A stretch of 64,000 nucleotides of DNA from Azospirillum sp. TSA2s (GCF_004923315.1 NZ_CP039649.1:186001-250000); one strand, 5' to 3'; counted from the stretch's first letter, positions 26,158 to 34,598 are shown. Program-made: numbers and translations. Notes: a model not told the origin generated them from the letters alone.

Positions 26158-27159
26158 TCACCCGCCGAACAGGTCGGCGAAGGCGCGCTTGTTGGCGTCG
26201 TCCTCGGCCAGCGCCTTGGCGGGGTCGTAGGGCAGCAGGGTGATGCCGGCCGGGTCGGGGAAGCCCGCCGGCGGCTTCACCCCCGGCAGCGCCGGCAGAA
26301 AGCCCTGGGCCGAGGCCAGCTCCTGCCCCTCGCGGCTCAGCAGGAAGTCGATGAAGGCCTTGGCCGCCGCCGGGTTCTTCGCGGTGCTGAGGATCGCCAC
26401 CGGCTCGCTGACCGCGCTGACGCCCTCCTTGGGGAAGACGAAGGCGACCGGCGCGCCCTTCAGATGTTCCCGGATCGGCAGGTAATCGACGACCATGCCA
26501 TAGAGCTTCGCGCCGCCGGCCACATCCTTCAGGATGCCGCCGTTGCCCTTGGCCGCGGTGGTGCCATTGCGCTGCAACGCCTCGTAATAGGCCATGCCGA
26601 GCGACGGCTGCGCCTTGATCGACGCCATGTGGATAGCGGCGGCGCCGGAATAGAGCGGGCTCGGCATCACCGTCGTGCCCTTGGCCTCCGGTTTCAGCAG
26701 ATCCTGCCAGGAGGTCGGCTTCATCGGGGCGGCGGTGTTGTAGACGATGCCGGTGGTGATCAGCTTGGTGCCGAACCAATAGCCCTGCGCATCATGCGTG
26801 CCCGGCCGGTAGCCGGCCACCGGCGCGCCGTCATAGGGCTGCAGCCGTTTCTCCGCCTTCAGCGATTCCATCGTCACCGCATCGGCGATCAGCAGCAGGT
26901 CCGGCTGCGGCGCCCCGGCGGTGAACTCGGCGCGCAGCTTGTTCATCAGCTCGGTGGTGCCGTTGCGGATCCACTCTACTTCCACGCCGGGGTTCTTCGC
27001 CTTGAAGGCCTCCACCGTCTGGCGGGCGTCCGGCTCCAGCTGCGAGGTGTAGAGCACCAGCTTGCCGGTGGCGCCGTCGGCCTGCGCGGCCTGGGAAACG
27101 GCGGCTGGGCCGAGCGCCAGCGTCAGCACCGTGGCGAGGGTGGCGAGGAACGCCTTCAT
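26158..27159 (-). CDS. ABC substrate-binding protein, Fe3+/aminoethylphosphonate class
   Basis: This 333-residue exported binding protein has a signal peptide of about 26 residues ending SQAAQA, then GKLVLYTSQLEPDARQTVEAF. It is of the FbpA/PhnS-like class with a mobile two-lobe fold (RNGTTELMNKLRAEF, FGTKLITTGIVYNT). Iron binders in this class need paired tyrosines near the end; here only isolated Tyr residues are seen, so iron is not certain. A Pho-box-like site 51 bp upstream suggests a phosphorus compound instead. It is followed by a REP element and its likely permease. Confidence 0.78.
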   Translation of the reverse strand: MKAFLATLATVLTLALGPAAVSQAAQADGATGKLVLYTSQLEPDARQTVEAFKAKNPGVEVEWIRNGTTELMNKLRAEFTAGAPQPDLLLIADAVTMESLKAEKRLQPYDGAPVAGYRPGTHDAQGYWFGTKLITTGIVYNTAAPMKPTSWQDLLKPEAKGTTVMPSPLYSGAAAIHMASIKAQPSLGMAYYEALQRNGTTAAKGNGGILKDVAGGAKLYGMVVDYLPIREHLKGAPVAFVFPKEGVSAVSEPVAILSTAKNPAAAKAFIDFLLSREGQELASAQGFLPALPGVKPPAGFPDPAGITLLPYDPAKALAEDDANKRAFADLFGG

Positions 27160-27193
27160 CTCTGTCGTCTCCGTTGGATCGGCGGTGAGGTGT

Positions 27194-27227
27194 GTCTTAC
27201 GCCAAGCCCGTGACAGGCATGTGACGG
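27194..27227 (-). promoter_or_regulatory. Pho-box-like promoter of the second binding protein
   Basis: On the minus strand CCGTCACATGCCTGTCAC (27227 to 27210) matches the PhoB box CTGTCATAWAWCTGTCAY at 14 of 18 positions, with the two GTCA units 11 bp apart. A -10-like TAAGAC (27199 to 27194) follows after 10 bases, the expected distance for a PhoB-activated promoter lacking a -35. It lies 51 bp before the binding-protein start. Confidence 0.5.
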
Positions 27228-27244
27228 CCGGCGGAATGCCCCGG

Positions 27245-28063
27245 TCAGTCGATCAGCTTTCCGTCCTTGAAGAAGGGATAGGGGCCGTCATAGTCACCGA
27301 TCACGGCGGTGTGGCTGACCACGCCGGTGTCGGCGCGCCACATGTGGATCTGATAGCCCGGCGGCTCCATCACGAAGGCGGACGGCGCGTCGTCGCGCAG
27401 GTCGAGCGCCACCTGATGCGCGGTCGACGGCGCGGTGGAGGCGATGGTGCCGGCCCAGCGCACCTGGATCGGCCGGTGCAGATGGCCGCACAGCACCCGC
27501 TCCACTTGGCGATGGCGGCGGACCACGTCGGCCATCGCGTCGGCGCCGTTCAAGCCCAGCCGGTCCATATGGCCGATACCGGTGGCGAAGGGCGGATGGT
27601 GCTGGAAGACGATGGTCGGCCGCTCCGGCTGCTCCGCCAGCCGCGCGTCGAGCCAGGAGAGCCGCTCGGCACAGACCTCTCCCGCGCCGGAGCCGGGCAG
27701 CACGGTATCCATGGCGATCAGCCGAACCGGCCAGTCCTCCACCGTGTAGTGGAAGAAACGGCTGTCGCCGACGCGGGCCTTGAGGTCCGGGAAGGCTTCG
27801 GCAAGTCCGGCGCGTTCGTCATGGTTGCCGGGCACAGCGAAAAGCGGCATGTCGAGCGGGCGCAGCAGACCGAGCAGGCGGTCGTATTCCTCCGCATGGC
27901 CGGCATCGACGAGGTCGCCGGTGGCGAGGATCACGTCGGGTCGCGGGGTGAGCGCCAGGAGGGCGGCGACGGCGCGCTCCAGGAAGGGCGCGGTGTCGAC
28001 GCGGCGGTAGGCGAGGCGGCCGGGGGGCTTGATGTGGGTGTCGGTGATCTGGGCGATGATCAT
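27245..28063 (-). CDS. metallophosphodiesterase (GpdQ/CpdA type)
   Basis: This 272-residue two-metal phosphodiesterase shows the full calcineurin-like motif set: DTH in MIIAQITDTHIKPPG, GDLVD, GNHDE, HHPP and GHLHR. The closest named relatives are GpdQ, a glycerophosphodiesterase, and cyclic-nucleotide phosphodiesterases. It has no signal peptide, so it acts in the cytoplasm. Because it follows the ATPase of an ABC importer, the simplest idea is that it hydrolyses an imported phosphodiester. The ATG at 28063 is the start of the conserved protein; the frame upstream runs into the REP element. Confidence 0.8.
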   Translation of the reverse strand: MIIAQITDTHIKPPGRLAYRRVDTAPFLERAVAALLALTPRPDVILATGDLVDAGHAEEYDRLLGLLRPLDMPLFAVPGNHDERAGLAEAFPDLKARVGDSRFFHYTVEDWPVRLIAMDTVLPGSGAGEVCAERLSWLDARLAEQPERPTIVFQHHPPFATGIGHMDRLGLNGADAMADVVRRHRQVERVLCGHLHRPIQVRWAGTIASTAPSTAHQVALDLRDDAPSAFVMEPPGYQIHMWRADTGVVSHTAVIGDYDGPYPFFKDGKLID

Positions 28064-28096
28064 GGGGGGCCTTGAGTGATTGATTCTTGGGGGCGT

Positions 28097-28208
28097 TAGA
28101 CCCCCACCTATCCTCCCCCGCTGGGCGGGGGAGGGACTGCCGCTGCTCTTCCGCATAAGCACTTGCCCCCTCCCCCGCCCAGCGGGGGAGGGTCGGGGTG
28201 GGGGTCTA
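28097..28208. repeat. REP-like double hairpin element, copy D, inside an operon
   Basis: TAGACCCCCACC at 28097 pairs with GGTGGGGGTCTA ending at 28208. Each half has its own hairpin (CTCCCCCGCTGGGCGGGGGA and the reverse). It fills the gap between the ATPase stop and the phosphodiesterase start. The core differs from copies A and C, so it is a second subtype. Confidence 0.8.
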
Positions 28209-28226
28209 ACTCTGCGTCAAAGGATC

Positions 28227-29276
28227 TCACGGCACCGCCAGCACTCTTGCCGGATCGACGCGCAGCCACACCCGGTCGCCACGCCCCAACTCGCTCCGCC
28301 CCAGAGTGTCCACCGTCAGCGCCGGGCCATCCGCCGGCTCCACCACCAGCCGGGTGCGGTCGCCCAGGAACACCGCGGCGGCGACGGTGCCGCCCAGATG
28401 CCCATCGGCCTCGCCGGCCAGCGCCAGATCTTCCGGCCGGACCAGCAGCTCCACCGCGCCCTCCGGCCCGGTCCAGGGCAGCGTCGCCGCCCCGATGGAC
28501 AGCGTCCCACCGCGCGCCAAACCGCCCAGCCGGTTCATGGTGCCGATGAAGTCCGCGACGAAGCCGTCGGCCGGCTGATAGTAGATCTCCCGCGGCGTGC
28601 CGACCTGCGCCACCCGCCCCTTGGCCATCACCACGATGCGGTCGCCCAGCGCCATCGCCTCGCCCTGGTCGTGGGTGACGTAGACGGCGGTGATGCCCAG
28701 CCCGCGCAGCAGCCGGTCGATCTCCAGCCGCAAACTGTCGCGCAGCTTGGCGTCGAGCGCCGTCAGCGGCTCGTCCAGCAGCAGCACGCGCGGCCGCACC
28801 ACCAGCGCGCGGGCCAGCGCCACCCGCTGCCGCTGACCGCCCGAGAGCTGGTCGATCCGCCGCCCGGCGAACTCGCCGAGATGCATCAGGTCCAGCATCT
28901 CCTCCACCCGGCGGGCCCGTTCGGGCCTGGGCAGCTTGCGTACTTTCAGGCCGTAGGCGACGTTCTCCGCCACCGTCATGTTGGGGAACAGGGCATAGCT
29001 CTGGAACACCATGCCGACATTGCGCCGCTCGATCGGCAGGGCGGTCACGTCCTCCTCGCCGAACAGCACGCGGCCGCCGGGATCGGGGCTTTCCAGCCCG
29101 GCGATGATGCGCAGCGTCGTGGTCTTGCCGCAGCCGCTTGGGCCCAGGAAGACGATGGTCTCGCCGCCGCGGATGGTCAGGTCCAGCGGCTCCAGCGCGC
29201 GGGCGCTGCCGGCGAAGGTCTTGCCGCAGCGCTCCAGGCGGATCGGCACGGCGTCGAGGTGGAAGCTGTCGGGCAT
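28227..29276 (-). CDS. ABC transporter ATPase (PotA/FbpC/PhnT type)
   Basis: This 349-residue ATPase has Walker A GPSGCGKTT (about residue 45), VFQSYALFP, the signature LSGGQRQRVALARAL, Walker B VLLLDEPLTALD and the His switch YVTHDQGEA. A TOBE domain occupies about residues 275-349. It powers the two permeases encoded directly upstream (12-bp gap), and perhaps also the double permease at 24.3 kb, which has no ATPase of its own. Confidence 0.92.
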   Translation of the reverse strand: MPDSFHLDAVPIRLERCGKTFAGSARALEPLDLTIRGGETIVFLGPSGCGKTTTLRIIAGLESPDPGGRVLFGEEDVTALPIERRNVGMVFQSYALFPNMTVAENVAYGLKVRKLPRPERARRVEEMLDLMHLGEFAGRRIDQLSGGQRQRVALARALVVRPRVLLLDEPLTALDAKLRDSLRLEIDRLLRGLGITAVYVTHDQGEAMALGDRIVVMAKGRVAQVGTPREIYYQPADGFVADFIGTMNRLGGLARGGTLSIGAATLPWTGPEGAVELLVRPEDLALAGEADGHLGGTVAAAVFLGDRTRLVVEPADGPALTVDTLGRSELGRGDRVWLRVDPARVLAVP

Positions 29277-29288
29277 CTGGGGGTGGCC

Positions 29289-30092
29289 TCAAACGGACGG
29301 ACGGCCGCGCTTGGCCAGACCCTGCAGCAGGATCAGGCTCGGCACGATCATCACGAAGAAGACGAGGGTGTAGGCGCTGCCGATCTCGATCCGCAGCGAG
29401 GCATAGCTGTCGGCCAGCCCCACCGGCAGAGTCTTGGTCAGCGGCGTGTGCAGCAGCCAGGTCAGGTTGAACTCGCCGACCGACAGGGTCAGCACCATCA
29501 ACGACCCGGCCAGGATGCCGGAGCGGCAGTTGGGCAGCACCACCGTGACGAAGCGGCGCAGGAAGCCGGCGCCGAGGCTGGCCGCCCCTTCCTCCAGCGT
29601 GGTCAGGTCGATGGCGCCCATCACCGCCAGCACGGCGCGGACCATGAAGGGCAGGGTGAACAGCACATGGCCGATCAGGATGAACAGCCAGCTGCTGCGC
29701 AGGTCCCCGACGCCGCCATAGGTGACGATCAGCGCCAGCGCGGTGGCGAGGCCGGGGATGGCGACCGGCATCATCAGCATCTCCTCCACCAGCCGCGCGA
29801 TCCGGCCGGGACGGCGCGCCAGCGCATAGGCCGCCGGTACGCCCAGCACCAGCGTGCAGGCCAGACAGGCGAAGGCGATCTGCAAGGACAGCAGGATGGT
29901 GCCGGAATAGACCCGCAGCACCTCATCGACCCAGCGCAGGGTCAGGCCGCTCTTCAAGCCGACGAAATAGTTGGCGGTCAGCCCGGCCAGCATCGACATC
30001 ACCATCGGCACGGTCAGCAGGGCGCAGACCAGCAGGGTGAAGCCCAATTGCAGCCAGAACCCCCAGCCCCGGCGATTCGACAGACTGTGCAT
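29289..30092 (-). CDS. ABC permease, second subunit
   Basis: This 267-residue permease has six predicted membrane segments and an EAA-type loop LTTLEEGAASLGAGFLRRF near residue 170. It belongs to the PotC/PhnV group. It starts 6 bp after the first permease stop and is followed by the ATPase, all on the minus strand. Confidence 0.88.
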   Translation of the reverse strand: MHSLSNRRGWGFWLQLGFTLLVCALLTVPMVMSMLAGLTANYFVGLKSGLTLRWVDEVLRVYSGTILLSLQIAFACLACTLVLGVPAAYALARRPGRIARLVEEMLMMPVAIPGLATALALIVTYGGVGDLRSSWLFILIGHVLFTLPFMVRAVLAVMGAIDLTTLEEGAASLGAGFLRRFVTVVLPNCRSGILAGSLMVLTLSVGEFNLTWLLHTPLTKTLPVGLADSYASLRIEIGSAYTLVFFVMIVPSLILLQGLAKRGRPSV

Positions 30093-30098
30093 CGCCCG

Positions 30099-30986
30099 TC
30101 ACCCCGCCGCCGCAACGGAGGTGCCGGCGACGCTGCGCGCCACCGCCAGGGCAGCCCAGGTGATGAGGCCGAGCAGGACGCTGAGTGCTGCCGCCGCCGC
30201 GATGTTCGCCTGGAGCGTGAATTCCGTATAGATCGTCATCGGCAGCACATTGATCCGGGTGGCGAGCGTGAAGGCGGTGCCGAACGCGCCCATCGAGGTC
30301 GCGAAGCAGAGCGCGCCGGCCGAAACCAGCGCCGGTTTCAGCGCCGGCAGGATCACGTCGGCCACCACCCGCCACGGGGCCGCTCCCAGCGACCGCGCCG
30401 CTTCCTCCAGCCGCGGGTCCAGCTTCTCCGCCGCCGCCATCACCGTCAGGATGACGCGCGGGATCGAGAAATAGACGTAGCCGAGGAACAGCCCGGCCAT
30501 CGAATAGGCGAACACCAGCTTCCCCCCGGTCAGCGCCTGGGTGATTGTGCCGATCAGCCCTTGCCGTCCGGCCAGCATGATGACCATGAAGCCGATGACC
30601 ACGCCGGGAAAGGCCAGCGGGAAGGTCAGCAGCGCCACCAGCAGGGCATGGCCGGGAAATCGGTGCCGCACCAGAAACAGCCCGGCGACGGTGGACACCG
30701 CCAGCGTCACCAGGGTCACCCCCGCCGACAGCGCCAGCGTGGAGATCAGGCTGTCGAGATGGCCGGGATCGACCAGCGTGGTGAGATAGGCGCTCCATCC
30801 TTCCGCCCCGCCGGCGCCGATCAGGATCAGGCGGACCAGCGGCAGCAGGAAGAAGGCCGCGAACACCGCCGCCGCCGGCGCCAGCAGGGCCGCCAGCCGC
30901 AGCGGCTCGCCCGCCCATCCCGGCCCGGCCGACGGACTCGCCGCCGGCCGGTGGGGGAGGGGAGCGTCCTGCACGCAGGCGCTCAC
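30099..30986 (-). CDS. ABC permease, first subunit
   Basis: This 295-residue permease has about six membrane segments and an EAA loop PRLEEAARSLGAAPWRVV near residue 190, of the PotB/PhnU group. The start is GTG 30986; it overlaps the stop of the binding-protein gene by 4 bp (GTGA), which decides between possible starts in a long open frame. The N-terminal 30 residues are a Pro/Ala-rich cytoplasmic tail. Confidence 0.86.
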   Translation of the reverse strand: MSACVQDAPLPHRPAASPSAGPGWAGEPLRLAALLAPAAAVFAAFFLLPLVRLILIGAGGAEGWSAYLTTLVDPGHLDSLISTLALSAGVTLVTLAVSTVAGLFLVRHRFPGHALLVALLTFPLAFPGVVIGFMVIMLAGRQGLIGTITQALTGGKLVFAYSMAGLFLGYVYFSIPRVILTVMAAAEKLDPRLEEAARSLGAAPWRVVADVILPALKPALVSAGALCFATSMGAFGTAFTLATRINVLPMTIYTEFTLQANIAAAAALSVLLGLITWAALAVARSVAGTSVAAAG

Positions 30987-32011
30987 TTCACCTCCGCCTG
31001 ATAGCGGTCCATGAAGCCCTTCTGCGCGTCCGCCATGCGCACCATGTCGACCGGCTTGGCGCGGGCGTAGTCGGCGGCCGGCAGGAACTTGGCCGCGGTC
31101 TCCGGCGACATCGCCTCGGCGCGGACCGGGCGCATGAAGGCGTTGGCCCACAGGGTCTGGCCCTTGTCCGACAGGACGTAGTCCAGAACCTTCTTGCCGT
31201 TCTCCGGGTTCGGGCCGTTCTTGACCAGCGCCATCACATAGGGGACCGACACCGTGCCTTCCTTGGGGATGACGAAGGCGACCGGCGCCTTGTCGGTGTA
31301 TTTGGCGCGGTAGGCGTTGAAGTCGTAGTCGATCAGGATCGGAATCTCGCCCGACAGCACGCGGGCGTAGGAGGTCTGCTTCGGCACGATGGGCTGGTTC
31401 TTCTGCAGGTCCTTGAACCAGCCGATGGCTTTGTCGAAGCTGCCGTAATCGCCGCCCAGCGCCTGGTTGACCGCCACGGCGCCGACATAGCCGACGGCGG
31501 CGCTGGTCGGGTCGAGATAGCCGACCATGCCCGAATAGTCGGGCTTCAGCAGATCGGCCCAGCTCTGCGGCACCGGCTTGCCGCCCAGCGCCTCGGTGTT
31601 GACGAAGAAGCCCAGCGTGCCGCTGTGGATGGCGAACCAGTTGCCGTCGGCGTCCTTCATCCCGTCGGGGATTTCGGCCCAGGCCGCCGGCTTGTAGGGG
31701 GTGACGACGCCGGCCGCCTTGGCCTGGATGCCGACCGGCCCACCGAGATAGACGACGTCGGCCACCGGCTTGTCCTTTTCCGCCAGCATGGCGGCGAGCG
31801 ACTGTCCGGAGTTCTTGTTGTCGAACGGTACGGCGATGCCGAGATCGGCCTTGATCGCCTTCAGCTGCGACGCCCAGTCGGCCCATTCCGGCGGGCAGTT
31901 GTAGCAGATGGCGGTCTGCTCCGCCGCCATGGCGGGTGCGACCGTTGCGGAAAAGGCGGCAACCAGCGAGACGGCACCGAAGGCGGCGCCGAGCAGGAAC
32001 GGCTTGAACAT
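30983..32011 (-). CDS. ABC substrate-binding protein, PhnS/PotD-like
   Basis: This 342-residue exported binding protein has a signal peptide of about 30 residues (MFKPFLLGAAFGAVSLVAAF ... APAMAAEQ). The mature start TAICYNCPPEWADWASQLKA has two Cys three residues apart that could form a disulfide, unusual in this class. Later blocks include SGTLGFFVNTEAL, YDFNAYRAKYTDKAP and FVIPKEGTVSVPYV. Its ligand is not identified; neighbours (phosphodiesterase, Pho-box gene) suggest an organic phosphate or phosphonate. It starts 29 bp after the LacI-type regulator stop. Confidence 0.8.
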   Translation of the reverse strand: MFKPFLLGAAFGAVSLVAAFSATVAPAMAAEQTAICYNCPPEWADWASQLKAIKADLGIAVPFDNKNSGQSLAAMLAEKDKPVADVVYLGGPVGIQAKAAGVVTPYKPAAWAEIPDGMKDADGNWFAIHSGTLGFFVNTEALGGKPVPQSWADLLKPDYSGMVGYLDPTSAAVGYVGAVAVNQALGGDYGSFDKAIGWFKDLQKNQPIVPKQTSYARVLSGEIPILIDYDFNAYRAKYTDKAPVAFVIPKEGTVSVPYVMALVKNGPNPENGKKVLDYVLSDKGQTLWANAFMRPVRAEAMSPETAAKFLPAADYARAKPVDMVRMADAQKGFMDRYQAEVK

Positions 32012-32040
32012 GATGGCGTGTGTCTCCGTTCGGGAAGCGC

Positions 32041-33078
32041 TTAAGAGGATTTTGACGGTGCGGCGCCGAGCGATTCGCCCGGACGCAGGGTGAATGGCAG
32101 CATCACGGCGCGGCCTTGCCGCTCACCGGAAAAGCCGGTGCGCAAACATTCGAAGGCGGTGGCGCCCATGGCGCGGGCCGGCTGCACCAGCGTGGCGAGG
32201 CTGGGCGCCATCAGCCGTCCGACCTCGATGCCGTCGAATCCGCAGACCGAAACATCGTCCGGCACCGACAGGCCGAGGTCGCGCAGCGCCCGGATGGTGG
32301 CGAGCGCCAGCATGTCATTGGAGGCAAAGAAGGCCGTCGGCCGCTCCGCCCCCTCCAGATGGGGGGCCAGCCGGTGGGCCAGCCGCAATTCGTTGAAATC
32401 GACCTCCACCACCGGCCCCGGCGGCAACCCGGCATCGGCCAGCGCCGCCAGCCAGCCGGCATGGCGCCGGCGCGAGCGGTCGGACTGGCGGAAGCGCCCG
32501 ACGATCATGCCGATGCGCCGGTGTCCCAGCTCCGCCATGCGCTCCACCACCGCGCGGGAGGCGGCGACATTGTCGACCGACACATGGGCGCGCGGTGCGC
32601 GTTCCGGCTGGTTGTAGGCCAGCACATAGGGCAGCCGCACCTCGTCCAGCGTATCGAGCGAGCCGCTGCGGTCGGCATCGGCGACGGTCAGCACCAGCCC
32701 TTCAACCCGGTTCGATAGCAGCCCTTCGATGGCGCGCGATTCGCGGGCCGGATCATAGTCGGTGGAGGCGATCAGCACGCTGTACCCAACCTCCGCCGCC
32801 GCGTCCTGGATGCCGGCGACGCTTTCGGCGAAGACAGGGTTGGTCAGCGACGGCACCAGCACGCCGACGGTGCGGGTGCGCGCCGCCTTCAGGCTGCGCC
32901 CGATGGTGCTGGGCCGGAAGGACAGGTCGGAGGCGGCGGCGCGCACCTTCTCCATGGTTTCCGGCGTGGCGTTGCCGCTGCCGTTGAGGACGCGCGACAC
33001 AGTGGCGATCGACACCCCGGCGAGCGCCGCCACGTCGCGGATCGTCGCCACCCGGTCCATGGTCCGCCGATCCGTCAT
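32041..33078 (-). CDS. LacI-family transcriptional regulator
   Basis: This 345-residue regulator has the classic helix-turn-helix and hinge ATIRDVAALAGVSIATVSRV and LNG near residues 9-31. A periplasmic-binding-like sensor follows (VGVLVPSLTNPVFAESVAGI, FFASNDMLALATI, CGFDGIEVGRLM). It is the first gene of the importer operon and probably represses it and itself through the palindrome at 33197. Start codons at 33090, 33078 and 33060 are all possible; 33078 has GGCGGG just upstream. Confidence 0.88.
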   Translation of the reverse strand: MTDRRTMDRVATIRDVAALAGVSIATVSRVLNGSGNATPETMEKVRAAASDLSFRPSTIGRSLKAARTRTVGVLVPSLTNPVFAESVAGIQDAAAEVGYSVLIASTDYDPARESRAIEGLLSNRVEGLVLTVADADRSGSLDTLDEVRLPYVLAYNQPERAPRAHVSVDNVAASRAVVERMAELGHRRIGMIVGRFRQSDRSRRRHAGWLAALADAGLPPGPVVEVDFNELRLAHRLAPHLEGAERPTAFFASNDMLALATIRALRDLGLSVPDDVSVCGFDGIEVGRLMAPSLATLVQPARAMGATAFECLRTGFSGERQGRAVMLPFTLRPGESLGAAPSKSS

Positions 33079-33176
33079 CCCGCCATCCATCTGCCGTCCA
33101 TCATCCCTGTTCCCGCACCCGTCGATCCGGTGCGGCTGCAGAGTGGCGGCGGCGTGTTGCAATCGCGTGACGCCGT

Positions 33177-33210
33177 GAAAACGGTTTCGTGAAGAATGGA
33201 AACGTTTCCA
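33177..33210. promoter_or_regulatory. LacI-type operator pair
   Basis: TGGAAACGTTTCCA at 33197-33210 is a perfect 14-bp palindrome with the central CG typical of LacI-family operators. A near copy, GAAAACGGTTTC, lies at 33177-33188. Both are 100-130 bp upstream of the LacI gene, so autoregulation and control of the importer operon are likely. Confidence 0.75.
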
Positions 33211-33226
33211 TACGGCCTTACGGCGT

Positions 33227-33256
33227 GAGCATTGCCCTCCGAAGGCAGCGGTCATG
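33227..33256 (+). repeat. 30-bp partial copy of the tRNA-Arg anticodon arm
   Basis: This stretch matches tRNA positions 33375-33404 at 27 of 30 bases, including the whole anticodon stem-loop TGCCCTCCGAAGGCA. The rest of the tRNA is not recognisable on either side. It lies 148 bp upstream of the intact gene and could be a scar of integration or of an unequal exchange. Confidence 0.7.
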
Positions 33257-33352
33257 GGGATGGAAGCGGCCTCTGCAAGCCGCCGAAAAAACAGCGATTT
33301 TAGTGTTTGCGTCCCCGCAGACCTTAGGCTATGTTGCGCCTCCACCAGCGAT

Positions 33353-33429
<77 letters not shown>

Positions 33430-33436
33430 CGAATTC

Positions 33437-33476
33437 AAGGGCTTAGCCGTTTCAGCGGCTAGGCCCTTTTCGTTTT
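33437..33476 (+). terminator. Rho-independent terminator of the tRNA
   Basis: AAGGGCTTAGCCG pairs with CGGCTAGGCCCTT around the loop TTTCAG, followed by TTCGTTTT. The remaining bases to 33658 are AT-rich compared with the neighbours and hold no recognised gene. Confidence 0.85.
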
Positions 33477-33658
33477 GGTGCGCTTGCGGGATGTTCGCGT
33501 CTAGGTTCTCATCATTGATCTTGATCCCCAGGGTTGATCCATCGTCAGCCAACCGTCGCTTTGATAGATATTGTATATGTGACTCGCAATCGTATGCATT
33601 GACCGTGACCCCGAATTTCGGTCAGTATGGCCGCATTCTTAGTCGGGGGTATTGAGCG

Positions 33659-34024
33659 ATGGGTTTATTTGACCCAATTCTGAAAAACGTTGTGATCTAT
33701 GGCCACCGCACATCCATGAATATGGAGCGCATTTACTGGGAAAGTCTTGAAGAAATTTGTGCGCGCGAAGACATATCTCGTAATGAACTTCTGACAATGA
33801 TCTACAAACGTAACTCCAAGTCCGCGAATCCAGAGGCAACGCTTACATCTGCAGTTCGGGTGTTTATTCTGTATTATCAGAGAGCCGCGGCAACAGAATC
33901 CGGTCACCTCTTAGCGAGGCACGGACATGGAGCACCGATGCTCGGCACTCCTCTGGAACTCGACGAGGACCGTAAGGCTGCGCTGAAAGTTCAACTGCAA
34001 GAAGCGCCTGCTTCACCGGAATGA
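33659..34024 (+). CDS. RHH_4-type ribbon-helix-helix protein
   Basis: This 121-residue protein has TSMNMERIYWESLEEICARE, DISRNELLTMIYKRN and LTSAVRVFILYYQR at residues 18-75. This layout (RTS strand, Trp-x-x-Leu helix, then SAxRVFxL) is that of the RHH_4 domain found in many alphaproteobacteria. RHH folds bind DNA as dimers, often as antitoxins or small repressors. The last 45 residues are probably disordered. Base composition is visibly less GC-rich than the rest of the window. The ATG at 33659 has GGGGGT upstream. Confidence 0.7.
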   Translation: MGLFDPILKNVVIYGHRTSMNMERIYWESLEEICAREDISRNELLTMIYKRNSKSANPEATLTSAVRVFILYYQRAAATESGHLLARHGHGAPMLGTPLELDEDRKAALKVQLQEAPASPE

Positions 34025-34062
34025 GCGGACGCTTCGGATGCATCTTGGAACCTCAAGTCACG

Positions 34063-34593
34063 TCACTCATCCGCGCCAGCCTCACGCTGTGTTAGCGTCA
34101 CCAGCACCTTACCGGCAACCGCGTCGATGCCCTCATGCCACGGTGCCAGTCCGCGCCACTGCTGTCGGGCCAATTCGCCAAGTGTGCGATGATCTAGGAA
34201 TCGGCCGCACAATGCCGCTACCATGCGTGCCCTACCAAGCGTCAGTTCCGGGGCAATCCGATCCATGGTGAGGATCTCGTCGTTCTGCTCCTGATCGCAG
34301 CGCAACAGACGCAAAGCCTGCTCAACGGCCTCGTCGACCCGGACCTCCGGGACATCGGCCGCGATCCGCCAATAGCTGATTAGGAAAACGCGTATTGCGC
34401 TGGTGAGGCCCAGACCTTCGTCGCGCCGGGCGTCAATTCGACTGAGTAGCACATGGCGTTGCACCCGCATGCCCAGGCAAATCTCGTCTATGGCATCCCA
34501 CATCGCACGTTCCATGCGGAGCGTCGTAAAGCGGCCGGCAACGCGGATTTTGTACATCACCGGCCGGGCGGCGGCGGGAGGCGGCAGCTTCAT
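34063..34593 (-). CDS. RHH_4-type ribbon-helix-helix protein with C-terminal extension
   Basis: This 176-residue protein has RFTTLRMERAMWDAIDEICL, GMRVQRHVLLSRIDAR and LTSAIRVFLISYWR at residues 20-80, the same RHH_4 layout as the gene at 33659. A further 90 residues (ADVPEVRVDEAVEQALRLL, ... HRTLGELARQQWRGL) match no family I know. It starts 5 bp after the stop of a GNAT-fold gene and is probably translated with it. An RHH protein paired with a GNAT protein recalls TacA/TacT toxin-antitoxin pairs, though here the order is reversed. Confidence 0.65.
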   Translation of the reverse strand: MKLPPPAAARPVMYKIRVAGRFTTLRMERAMWDAIDEICLGMRVQRHVLLSRIDARRDEGLGLTSAIRVFLISYWRIAADVPEVRVDEAVEQALRLLRCDQEQNDEILTMDRIAPELTLGRARMVAALCGRFLDHRTLGELARQQWRGLAPWHEGIDAVAGKVLVTLTQREAGADE

Positions 34594-34598
34594 GATCG

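Noticed and set aside
26158..27159. A ferric-iron binding protein assignment.
   Set aside because: The class fits, but paired C-terminal tyrosines are not evident and the upstream site resembles a Pho box, so iron is left as one option only.
14064..28208. A CRISPR array in the GC-rich repeats.
   Set aside because: The repeats are few, kilobases apart, imperfect and self-complementary, with no regular spacers and no cas genes.
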